Shown: in pieces, positions 1 to 7,130 of the stretch
Layout: each line of letters opens with the position of its first letter
How positions within the stretch are numbered: position 1 is the stretch's first letter
NCBI RefSeq assembly: GCF_017573505.1
Contig: NZ_JAGEOJ010000004.1
Location: 186,001 to 250,000, forward strand
Length of the DNA stretch: 64,000 bases
Reading direction: 5' to 3'
Source of the DNA: Actinomadura barringtoniae
Lineage (GTDB): Bacteria; Actinomycetota; Actinomycetes; Streptosporangiales; Streptosporangiaceae
Program-made: the position numbers and the translations under genes
Notes under the pieces: generated by a model
Database searches by the model: none
The model's input: the letters and a program-made list of their open reading frames with translations, nothing else
Told to the model about the DNA's origin: nothing

Positions 1-47
1 TCGACGTTAGGCATCGACGATCACCGGACCGATCACCGGAACGGTCG

Positions 48-389
48 TCAGGCGGTGTAGGCGGGGTTGGCCACGGCCAGCTTGTCGCGGACGGCTTCGA
101 GCAGGGCGGATTTGAGTTCGGGGTAGCGGTCGTCCAGGCGGCCTTCGCGGATGGCGGCGGCCAGGTCTGCGTCGTTGGTGAAGCCGAGGGAGGACAGGCG
201 GGACTGGTGCGCCTGGGCTTGGGATTCGCCCAGGTCCAGTTCTCGTTCGACCATGCCCAGGACGTTGACCGCGACCAGGCCGTGGAAGCGGGTGCGGCCC
301 TCGAGCGTGGCCAGCACGTCGTTCTCCAGGAACTCGCGGACGGCGGTCACGAGGTCGCGGGCGGACGGGACATCGTGCGGCTGGGGCAT
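48..389 (-). CDS. DUF6285 domain-containing protein
   Basis: This 113-aa acidic helical protein matches my recollection of DUF6285, a small family of unknown function that usually sits beside an APH-like phosphotransferase and an acyl-CoA dehydrogenase. The start is the ATG at 389, because GGAGGAGA lies six to seven bases upstream; a longer upstream reading has no ribosome site. It is divergent from the acyl-CoA dehydrogenase at 443, and the 53-bp gap carries a palindrome. The usual third partner, the phosphotransferase, is found at 6070-7044, separated by unrelated genes. No catalytic motif or membrane segment is visible; a subunit or chaperone role for the dehydrogenase is only inference. 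Confidence 0.8.
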   Translation of the reverse strand: MPQPHDVPSARDLVTAVREFLENDVLATLEGRTRFHGLVAVNVLGMVERELDLGESQAQAHQSRLSSLGFTNDADLAAAIREGRLDDRYPELKSALLEAVRDKLAVANPAYTA

Positions 390-412
390 CGCGCATCTCC
401 TCCAGACAAGAC

Positions 413-425
413 AGAATGCGATTCT
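413..425. promoter_or_regulatory. Palindromic operator AGAAT-GCG-ATTCT
   Basis: A perfect 5-bp inverted repeat with a 3-bp centre lies midway between the divergent DUF6285 and acyl-CoA dehydrogenase genes, 18 bp before the dehydrogenase start. Size and symmetry fit a TetR-family site controlling both genes. No regulator gene is adjacent; the TetR at 14278-14928 is a possible but unproven partner. Confidence 0.55.
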
Positions 426-442
426 AGACATGAGGAGGGATC

Positions 443-1636
443 ATGAGCTTCGAGGTGCCCGAGTCCGTGCGGCCGATCCGCGACGCCGTGCACGCCTTCA
501 TGATCGAACGGGTGGAGCCGGCCGAACCCGTTCTACAGAAGGGCGGAGAGGAGGGTGCCGAGCTCCTGGGCGACCTGCAGAGGCAGGCCAAGGCCGAGGG
601 GCTGTGGGCGTTGGGGCACCCCAAGGAGCTGGGAGGGGGCGGGCTGCCGTTCCTGGACTACGTGTACGTCAACGAAGTGCAGGGACGGAGTGAGTACGGA
701 CAGATCGCGCTGGGGACTTACACGCTGCAGGACTCGCTCATGCTGCACAGGTACGCGAGCGAGGCGCAGCGGGAGCGGTTCCTGAAGCCGCTGGTGCAGG
801 CGGAGATCAATCCGAGCTTCGCGATGACCGAGCCGGGGATCTCCAGTTCCGACCCGACGCAGCTGACGACGGCGGCGACGCTGGAGGGCGACGAGTGGGT
901 GATCCGGGGGCGCAAGTGGTTCACGACGCTGGCGAGCCGGGCCGCCTACACGACGGTGATGTGCCGGACGGAGGATGACGGTACGTCGCCGTATCTGTCG
1001 TTCAGCATGATCCTGGTGCCGACGGACACACCCGGGTACACGATCGTGCGGGACACGCCCGTGCTGGGGCTGGACGGCGCCCACTGCGAGGTGCTGTACG
1101 ACGAGGTCCGCGTTCCCAAGGACAACCTGCTCGGGCCGAGGGGTCACGGGTTCGTCATCGCGCAGGAACGGCTCGGGCCGGGGAGGATCTTCCACTGCAT
1201 GCGGTTCCTCGGGCAGGCGCAGCGCGCGTTCGACCTGATGTGCGCGCGGCTGCACGACCGGAAGGCGTTCGGCGAGCCGCTGGCCAAGAAGCAGCTGATG
1301 CAGCAGCACGTCTTCGACTCCTACAACGAGATCCAGTCGTCGCGGCTCCTCACACTGCACGCGGCGCACAAGATCGACGCCGGCGACCAGGCGCGGGTGG
1401 AGATCGGGGTCATCAAGGTGGCCGCGGCGCGGATGCTGCACAACGTGATCGACCGGGCGATCCAGGTGCACGGGGCGCAGGGCCTCACCGAGGACACCCC
1501 GCTCGACCACATGTACCGGCACGCGCGGGCGGGCCGGATCTTCGACGGGCCGGACGAGGTGCACATCACCACGACGGCGCGCCGGATCCTGAAGGAGTAC
1601 GCCGAGGGACGCACCTGGGAGTTCGGGCTGCGCTGA
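443..1636 (+). CDS. Acyl-CoA dehydrogenase family protein
   Basis: A 397-aa flavoenzyme of normal family length, expected to form the alpha,beta double bond in an acyl-CoA thioester using FAD and to pass electrons to electron-transfer flavoprotein in the cytoplasm. Visible family features are the AMTEP segment with following serines (about residues 128-134) of the FAD/substrate site, the central beta domain, and the C-terminal VHGAQGLTEDTPL and ARAGRIFDGPDEVH motifs, typical of ACAD10/11-like or medium/branched-chain enzymes. The ATG follows GAGGAGG with good spacing. It is divergent from DUF6285 and followed by a strong hairpin, so it is probably monocistronic. The exact acyl substrate cannot be told from sequence alone. 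Confidence 0.93.
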   Translation: MSFEVPESVRPIRDAVHAFMIERVEPAEPVLQKGGEEGAELLGDLQRQAKAEGLWALGHPKELGGGGLPFLDYVYVNEVQGRSEYGQIALGTYTLQDSLMLHRYASEAQRERFLKPLVQAEINPSFAMTEPGISSSDPTQLTTAATLEGDEWVIRGRKWFTTLASRAAYTTVMCRTEDDGTSPYLSFSMILVPTDTPGYTIVRDTPVLGLDGAHCEVLYDEVRVPKDNLLGPRGHGFVIAQERLGPGRIFHCMRFLGQAQRAFDLMCARLHDRKAFGEPLAKKQLMQQHVFDSYNEIQSSRLLTLHAAHKIDAGDQARVEIGVIKVAAARMLHNVIDRAIQVHGAQGLTEDTPLDHMYRHARAGRIFDGPDEVHITTTARRILKEYAEGRTWEFGLR

Positions 1637-1649
1637 ACCGCCGAATCAC

Positions 1650-1694
1650 CGGCCGTCCGTCAAGCTTCCCGGTCTGACCGGAAGCGGACGGCCG
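1650..1694 (+). terminator. Terminator hairpin after acyl-CoA dehydrogenase
   Basis: The arms CGGCCGTCCG (1650-1659) and CGGACGGCCG (1685-1694) are perfectly complementary, and an inner CTTCC/GGAAG helix extends the stem. There is no T-run, as is common in high-GC actinomycetes. It starts 13 bp after the dehydrogenase stop. Confidence 0.7.
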
Positions 1695-1750
1695 CCGCTG
1701 CCTGGGCCTTCGCGGGTGGCCGGATCGAGCCCCCGATCGCGGCAAATTGA

Positions 1751-1765
1751 TAGGTTACTTTCCTA
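1751..1765. promoter_or_regulatory. TAGG-N7-CCTA palindrome upstream of GH20
   Basis: In the 311-bp gap between 1637 and 1947, the only AT-rich island holds TAGG-TTACTTT-CCTA, extended by A/T on each side. Read on the minus strand it is TAGGAAAGTAACCTA, close to the TAGGAAAGTTTCCTA-type palindrome I associate with promoters of secreted glycosidases in actinomycetes (from memory). It lies 183 bp before the hexosaminidase start, implying a long leader if it marks the promoter. The rest of the gap is GC-rich with no gene. Confidence 0.45.
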
Positions 1766-1947
1766 TTCATGCCGACGAGCATGCCGCTCAGATCGACGCC
1801 GATCCGGCCCCGCGACGGTCCCTGAGGCCGGTCCGCCCGCCTCGTACGACCGCGCTGCCTCCGTTGCCGCCCCGCTCGCGGCAATCCCCTCCCCGGCGCC
1901 CCCTGCGCCGGGTCTCCCCCTGTTTCAGGAGAGCGGTTCACGCAGCA

Positions 1948-4755
1948 ATGAAGATTCCGAACAGATCCGCGGCCGTCGTACCGGCCGCCGCGCTCGTCGC
2001 GGGCCTCGCCACGGTCGTGACGCCGGCCGTGGCGTCGGCGGCCTGCCACCCCGACGCACGCGACCTCCAGGTCACCTACCAGCCGGTCGACCACACCGTC
2101 ACCAACGCCGTCTACCTCCAGGGCAAGCTCACGCTGTCGAACGGTTCGGGCGCCGAGTGCGCGCTCGGCAGCGACGGCTGGGCGATGTACTTCAACTCGG
2201 TACGCCGGCCCATGGCGGTCTACGACGACGCCAACGGCGAACTCGCCCGTAAGCAGCTCGCCGACCAGGGCCTGGCGATCACCCGGGCCGACAAGGCGCA
2301 GAGCGGCGACTTCTACACCCTGAAGCCGATCGCGGGCTTCAAGCCCGTCGCGCCCGGCGAACGCCGCCAGATCGACATTTTCATCGAGCTCTGGACGATC
2401 CAGAAGACCGACGCCCCGGCCGGCTGGAGCATCGCGTTCAACGGCCGGCACCCGCGGTGGGTGCCGGCCAAGACGCTGCTCGACCCGACCGACATCAAGC
2501 AGACCAAGGCGTTCTCCGGCGACAACCGCCCGGTCCAGACGGCGGCGTCGCGCTACGCCGACAACACCGCGGGCAAGGTCAAGCTCAGCCTGCGGCAGAG
2601 CATCGTGCCGCAGCCCCTCTCGGCCACCGCGACCGGCGGCTCGACCTCGATCGGCGGCGCCTCGGCCATCAACGCCGCGCCCGGTCTCGGCAACGAAGCG
2701 TCCTACCTCAAGTCGGCGCTCAATGACGTCGCGCGCGGCAAGGGCGCGCCCATCAGCCTGAGCGTGAACCCCAAGCTCGACGTGGATCACGACGGCAAGG
2801 CCGACTCCGAGGGCTACACGCTGTCCATCGGCGCCAAGGGCGTCGAGATCGTCGGCGCCGACAAGTCCGGCGTCCTGTACGGCGTGCAGACGCTGCGCCA
2901 GCTGATCCCGGCCTCGGCCGCCAAGGCCGCCGCCTCCGGCCACGGGCGGTCCACCGTCGACGTGCCGCGCGCCTCGATCGCCGACGCGCCGCTGTTCGGC
3001 TACCGCGGCATGGGCATCGACGTGGCACGCCATTTCGAGTCCAAGCAGACGGTCGAGAAGTTCCTGGACCTGATGGCCTTCAGCAAGCTCAACAAGCTGC
3101 ACTTCCACCTGTCCGACGACGAGGGCTGGCGGGTGGAGATCCCCGGGCTGCCCGAGCTGACCGGCTTCGGCTCCAAGCGCTCGTTCGACCTGAACGAGTC
3201 CGGGTCGCTGCACCAGGGCATGGGCTCGGTGAACGACCTGGGCGGCGGCGACGGCATCAACGGCAAGGCCCGCAACCAGACCGAGGCCAACCTGGGCCGC
3301 CCGCCCGCGTACCAGGGCCAGGAGCAGGCGACGCTCAACTTCGTCGGCAAGGGCAGCGGCCACTACTCGGTCCGCGACTTCGTCGACATCCTCGCCTACG
3401 CCAACGCGCGGCACATCGAGGTGATCCCCGAGTTCGACGTCCCGGCCCACGCGCGCGCCGCGGTCCAGTCGATGAAGCGCCGCGAGCAGAACACCGGTGA
3501 CACGACCTACCGGCTGCTCGACCCGGCCGACACCTCCAAGCACACCAGCGTGCAGTACTACACCGACAACCTCGTCAACCCGTGCCTGCCGAGCACCTAC
3601 ACCTTCCTGAACAAGGTCGCCTCCGAGGTCAAGAAGATGTACGGCGAGGCGCACGCGCCGCTCAACAGACTGAACCTGGGCGGCGACGAACCTCCGGGCG
3701 ACCAGTCGACCTGGTGGTCGGGATCGCCCGCCTGCCAGGCCAACCCCGAGACGGCGGGCAAGACCGGTGAGCAGCTCAAGGAGCTGTTCTTCACCAAGTG
3801 GAACGACATCGCGCTCAAGTACGCCCCGGCGACCTCGGGCTGGGAGGACATCACCAACCCGACCACTCCCTTCCGGCTGAAGAACTTCGCACCGCTGCCC
3901 TGGCAGAACGTCTGGACGTGGGGACGCGAGGACTGGGCGTACCGGTTCGCCAACGAGGGCACCCCAGTGATCCTCGCGCACGCGACGAACCTCTACATGG
4001 ACCTGGCCTACAACAAGGACCCGAACGAGCCCGGCTACTACTGGGCCAACTATGTGGACGAGAAGGCGACCTTCACCTACCAGCCGTTCAACGTGTTCGC
4101 GAACTCGGCGGACGGCGACCGGTGGGGCAACCCGGTGACGCCCGATCCCAACTGGGTGAAGCTGACCGAGGCCGGCAAGAAGAACATCCTCGGCATGGAG
4201 GCCTCGCTGTGGGGCGAGAACGGCATGACCCCGCAGCTCCGCGAGTACCAGGCGTTCCCCAAGCTCCTCGGAGCCGCCGAGCGCGCCTGGAACCGCAACA
4301 CCCCGACGCCCGCGCAGATGCCCGCCGCGTTCAACGTCTTCAACAACACGCTCGGGCAGGTCACCTTCCCGCTGCTGTCGTACTACCGGCCGGTGGGCGT
4401 CAGCGGTGAGGGCGTGAACTACCGGATCCCGCTGCCCGGCGGGAAGATCTCCGGCGGCACCCTGTCGGCGAACGTCCGCAACCCGGGCCTGGCCATCGAG
4501 TACTCGACCGACGGCGTGCACTGGCAGGCCTACGGCGGCCCGGCCAAGGTCGGCGCGTACGCGCTCACCAGGACGCGCAGCGTGGACGACCGGTTCAGCC
4601 GGATCTCGCCGGTGGACGTGCCCAACTGGCAGAACGGCACCGCCTACAAGGCCGGTTCGCTGGTCGCCTACCAGGGCGAGCTGTTCAGGGCCACGGCCGC
4701 GAGCACCGGCCAGGTGCCCGAGTACAGCCCCAAGTCCTGGGCCCTCATCCAGTGA
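1948..4755 (+). CDS. Secreted beta-N-acetylhexosaminidase, GH20
   Basis: This 935-aa chitobiase-type enzyme releases terminal GlcNAc (or GalNAc) from chitin oligosaccharides or glycans outside the cell. A Sec signal peptide ends near AVASAA (residue 31). Next come a chitobiase N-terminal carbohydrate-binding-like domain, a GH20b domain and the GH20 barrel, whose catalytic Asp-Glu pair is seen in LGGDEPP (D580/E581). A chitobiase C-terminal beta domain follows, then a CBM5/12-like tail rich in Trp and Tyr (NWQNGTAYKAGSLVAYQGE). I chose the ATG at 1948 because the signal peptide begins there; the open frame extends to 1747 but would bury the signal. It is monogenic, followed by a strong terminator. 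The GH18 gene at 15079 is a functional partner at a distance. Confidence 0.93.
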   Translation: MKIPNRSAAVVPAAALVAGLATVVTPAVASAACHPDARDLQVTYQPVDHTVTNAVYLQGKLTLSNGSGAECALGSDGWAMYFNSVRRPMAVYDDANGELARKQLADQGLAITRADKAQSGDFYTLKPIAGFKPVAPGERRQIDIFIELWTIQKTDAPAGWSIAFNGRHPRWVPAKTLLDPTDIKQTKAFSGDNRPVQTAASRYADNTAGKVKLSLRQSIVPQPLSATATGGSTSIGGASAINAAPGLGNEASYLKSALNDVARGKGAPISLSVNPKLDVDHDGKADSEGYTLSIGAKGVEIVGADKSGVLYGVQTLRQLIPASAAKAAASGHGRSTVDVPRASIADAPLFGYRGMGIDVARHFESKQTVEKFLDLMAFSKLNKLHFHLSDDEGWRVEIPGLPELTGFGSKRSFDLNESGSLHQGMGSVNDLGGGDGINGKARNQTEANLGRPPAYQGQEQATLNFVGKGSGHYSVRDFVDILAYANARHIEVIPEFDVPAHARAAVQSMKRREQNTGDTTYRLLDPADTSKHTSVQYYTDNLVNPCLPSTYTFLNKVASEVKKMYGEAHAPLNRLNLGGDEPPGDQSTWWSGSPACQANPETAGKTGEQLKELFFTKWNDIALKYAPATSGWEDITNPTTPFRLKNFAPLPWQNVWTWGREDWAYRFANEGTPVILAHATNLYMDLAYNKDPNEPGYYWANYVDEKATFTYQPFNVFANSADGDRWGNPVTPDPNWVKLTEAGKKNILGMEASLWGENGMTPQLREYQAFPKLLGAAERAWNRNTPTPAQMPAAFNVFNNTLGQVTFPLLSYYRPVGVSGEGVNYRIPLPGGKISGGTLSANVRNPGLAIEYSTDGVHWQAYGGPAKVGAYALTRTRSVDDRFSRISPVDVPNWQNGTAYKAGSLVAYQGELFRATAASTGQVPEYSPKSWALIQ

Positions 4756-4777
4756 CACCCCTCTGATCGAGAGACAA

Positions 4778-4817
4778 GCCGGGCCGTCCATGCTCAACGG
4801 ACGGCCCGGCCTTCTTT
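4778..4817 (+). terminator. Intrinsic terminator after GH20
   Basis: A perfect 12-bp stem, GCCGGGCCGTCC (4778-4789) with GGACGGCCCGGC (4799-4810), has a 9-nt loop and is followed by CTTCTTT. It is the best-formed rho-independent terminator in the window. Confidence 0.92.
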
Positions 4818-4933
4818 CTGGGAGGCCAGGTAAGAGTGCGCAAAGAACGGGTCAACCGGGCCTTGACCAGGCTCGCCGAGGGAATCACCCCGACAGGATC
4901 TGCTGTGAAAGGCCATGCATTTCGGGGGGAAGA

Positions 4934-5449
4934 GTGCGCACGAGGATCGCCGCACGCGCAGGGATTCTGGCCACGGCCATGCTGGGCAGCGCAATGGGCG
5001 CGGTGACGCTGATGGGGCCGGCCGAGGCCGGGAACCTGGACATCAGCCCCGACTCCGGGCGGCCCGGCGACGAGGTCACGATCTCGGGGGCGTGCAGCAA
5101 GGACAACGACGCCCAGGCCTCCATCACCGGCAAGGCGATCGACAACACCACCGCCGACATCGGGCAGAACGGCACGTTCAGCACCACCAGCAACGTCAGC
5201 TACGTGAAGCCGGGCTCCTACAAGGTGAGCTTCACCTGCAACGCCTCAGGCCTGTCGGGATCCACCACCTTCACGGTCGAGCGCAAGAAGAAGCATTACC
5301 GCGAGCCGGACGGCTGGGCGATGACGGGCGGCGGCGGAACGCAGGGCCCGGACGTGCCGTGGACCCCGCTCGGCCTGGCGCTGATCGGCGGCGCGGCGGG
5401 CATCGGCGGCTTCCTCATGATCCGCTCGAAGGCCCGTGGGCGCGCATAA
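4934..5449 (+). CDS. Sortase-associated exported membrane protein
   Basis: A 171-aa protein starting at GTG (4934) directly after GGGGGGAAGA. It has an N-terminal signal peptide cut near AEAG (residue 31), a beta-rich extracellular region of about 85 residues with two cysteines (GACSKDND and FTCNASG) that could form a disulfide, a Gly-rich linker, and a C-terminal hydrophobic segment followed by RSKARGRA. The tail has the shape of a sorting signal, but there is no LPXTG; the nearest sequence is DVPWTP, so it is probably simply membrane-anchored. It overlaps the sortase gene by 14 bp, which argues they act together. Function beyond that is unknown. Confidence 0.8.
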   Translation: MRTRIAARAGILATAMLGSAMGAVTLMGPAEAGNLDISPDSGRPGDEVTISGACSKDNDAQASITGKAIDNTTADIGQNGTFSTTSNVSYVKPGSYKVSFTCNASGLSGSTTFTVERKKKHYREPDGWAMTGGGGTQGPDVPWTPLGLALIGGAAGIGGFLMIRSKARGRA

Positions 5450-6053
5450 CCGCGGCTATCTGATCGCCGGCGGGCTCGCCGTCCTCGGCGCCCTGGCCAT
5501 GGGGCAGGGCATGCGCGGCCACGAGCCCGAGCACGTCTACCGCGACTTCGGCGGGCCCAAGGCCCTGTGGCACATCCCGGACGGGACCGCCCTGCCCGAC
5601 GCGGCGCCCGTCCGGCTGGAGGTCTCCGAGATCGGCCTGAACGCCAAGATCATGCGGGTCGGGCAGAACAAGGACGGCACGGTCGAGGTCCCGCCGTTCA
5701 AGAACGGCGACCAGGCCGGCTGGTACGAGCACGGCCCGGCCCCCGGCACGCGCGGCTCGGCGGTCGTCCTCGGTCATTACGACGACCAGGAGGGCCCGGC
5801 GGTCTTCTACAAGCTCAACAAGCTGAAGCCGGGCGCGCAGATCCGGGTCCAGCGCAGCGACAAGCGCACGGCGCTGTTCCGGGTGGACGCGACCGAGCAG
5901 ATCCGCAAGTGGGAGTTCCCGCGCACCCGGGTGTACGGCGACGTGCACTACGCGGGCCTGCGCCTCATCACCTGCGGCGGCGACTACAACCGCGACGAGC
6001 ACTCCTACAAGGACAACTTCATCGTCTACGCCCACCTGGTAGGCGGCAGGTAG
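5436..6053 (+). CDS. Class F sortase
   Basis: A 205-aa membrane-anchored transpeptidase of the class F type common in actinomycetes, with one N-terminal membrane segment (residues 8-22) and an extracellular sortase domain. The catalytic His is H114 in LGHYDDQ and the nucleophile C180 in LITCGGDYN. The place where many class F enzymes show Y-R-D-N reads YKDN here, so the transition-state arginine is either R186 or replaced; this needs a structure-based alignment. It starts at GTG 5436 inside the preceding gene, so the two are translationally linked. No LPXTG substrate is encoded nearby, so its substrate is unknown. Confidence 0.88.
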   Translation: MGAHNRGYLIAGGLAVLGALAMGQGMRGHEPEHVYRDFGGPKALWHIPDGTALPDAAPVRLEVSEIGLNAKIMRVGQNKDGTVEVPPFKNGDQAGWYEHGPAPGTRGSAVVLGHYDDQEGPAVFYKLNKLKPGAQIRVQRSDKRTALFRVDATEQIRKWEFPRTRVYGDVHYAGLRLITCGGDYNRDEHSYKDNFIVYAHLVGGR

Positions 6054-6069
6054 CTCTGGGGAGAGGCTC

Positions 6070-7044
6070 CTAAGGGAGCATCTGCAGCAGGTCCCACTCG
6101 TTCTCGGCGACGCGGCGGCCGAGCGCGGCCAGTTCGACGGAACGCTCGCCGCCGGTCAGATGCCGCTGCGCCTGCATCACGCAGATGATCGCCCAGCGCG
6201 CGACGCCGAACGTCTCCCACCAGCGCAGCGCGACGCGGTCGACCTCGTCGCCGCCCGCCTTCTCGTACGCCTCGATCAGCTGGTCGTACGGCCCGAACCC
6301 GCCGACCGGCAGCTCGGACCCGAACCGCCAGGCCTTCACGCACAGCCAGCCCAGGTCCTCCAGCGGGTCGCCGAGGTGGGCCAGCTCCCAGTCGAGCACG
6401 GCGCGGATGCCGTCGGGACCGACGATGAGGTTGCCGTTGCGGAAGTCGCCGTGCACGACCGCGGTCCGATGGGCCGGGGGCCGGTTGCGGTCCAGCCAGC
6501 GGAGCGCGAACTCCAGCGCCGGGTGCGGTTCGCCGATCGCGTCCAAGATCCCCCGCCACGACTCCAGCTGGTCGGTCTGGTCGAGGTCGGGAACGTCGGC
6601 CGCCAGGATGCGGTGGATCGCCGCGAGGACCTCGCCGCACTGGCCCGCCATCCGCGGCCGTATGTCGGCCAGCGCGGGGTCGCGCAGGATGCGGCGCGGG
6701 ATCGTCTCGCCCTCGATGCGTTGCATGACGACGAACTCGGCGCCCAGCGGGCCGTCCTCCCCCGCCGCCGCGATCACCTCGGGGCTCGGAACCCCGGCCG
6801 TGCCCGCCGCCCGCATCAGCGCGGCCTCGTGCAGCAGCGGGCTGCTCGCGACGGCGCCGGGCGAGGCGAGCCGCAGGATCAGCGGGTGCTCCTCGCCGGC
6901 CGCGGTGACCGCCTCGAACGGGCAGGTCACCCGGGAGGCACCGCCGCCGCCCCGGTTCAGGCCGCGCACCTGGACGCCGGGTCCGTAGCGTTCGGCCAGT
7001 ACCTCGGCCAGCGGTTCCTGCAGCCGGTCCAGATAAGTGCTCAC
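6070..7044 (-). CDS. APH/ACAD10-like phosphotransferase family protein
   Basis: A 324-aa protein-kinase-like phosphotransferase of the aminoglycoside phosphotransferase/choline kinase fold. The catalytic loop reads VHGDFRNGNLIV and the metal-binding Asp is in AVLDWELAHLGDPLEDL, a signature of the ACAD10/fatty-acid-linked branch rather than of antibiotic resistance enzymes. In many actinomycetes this gene is adjacent to an acyl-CoA dehydrogenase and DUF6285; here those lie 4.4 kb away, past GH20 and the sortase pair. It starts at GTG 7044 with a weak ribosome site and converges on the sortase gene, 16 bp apart. A hydroxyacyl-substrate kinase role is inference from family members. Confidence 0.86.
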   Translation of the reverse strand: MSTYLDRLQEPLAEVLAERYGPGVQVRGLNRGGGGASRVTCPFEAVTAAGEEHPLILRLASPGAVASSPLLHEAALMRAAGTAGVPSPEVIAAAGEDGPLGAEFVVMQRIEGETIPRRILRDPALADIRPRMAGQCGEVLAAIHRILAADVPDLDQTDQLESWRGILDAIGEPHPALEFALRWLDRNRPPAHRTAVVHGDFRNGNLIVGPDGIRAVLDWELAHLGDPLEDLGWLCVKAWRFGSELPVGGFGPYDQLIEAYEKAGGDEVDRVALRWWETFGVARWAIICVMQAQRHLTGGERSVELAALGRRVAENEWDLLQMLP

Positions 7045-7130
7045 TGACCCATCCTGGCAGGGATCTCGATGCCGGGCCGCTGTGACCTACGTCATACAAC
7101 CGCCCAGGCGGTCGCGCCGGTCTCCGGGGT

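Noticed and set aside
1637..1947. DasR operator (ACTGGTCTAGACCA-like) upstream of GH20
   Set aside because: No such sequence is visible in the gap; only the unrelated TAGG-N7-CCTA palindrome.
1660..4797. A 1045-codon open frame antisense to GH20
   Set aside because: Its residues are a high-GC antisense shadow (Val/Arg/Gly-rich, no domain, no ribosome site), while the plus strand encodes a clear GH20 enzyme.
4934..5449. LPXTG sortase substrate
   Set aside because: The tail looks like a sorting signal, but no LPXTG or close variant is present before the hydrophobic segment.
6070..7044. Aminoglycoside resistance phosphotransferase
   Set aside because: The DWELAHLGDPLEDL motif and gene family context fit the ACAD10-type branch; no resistance context.
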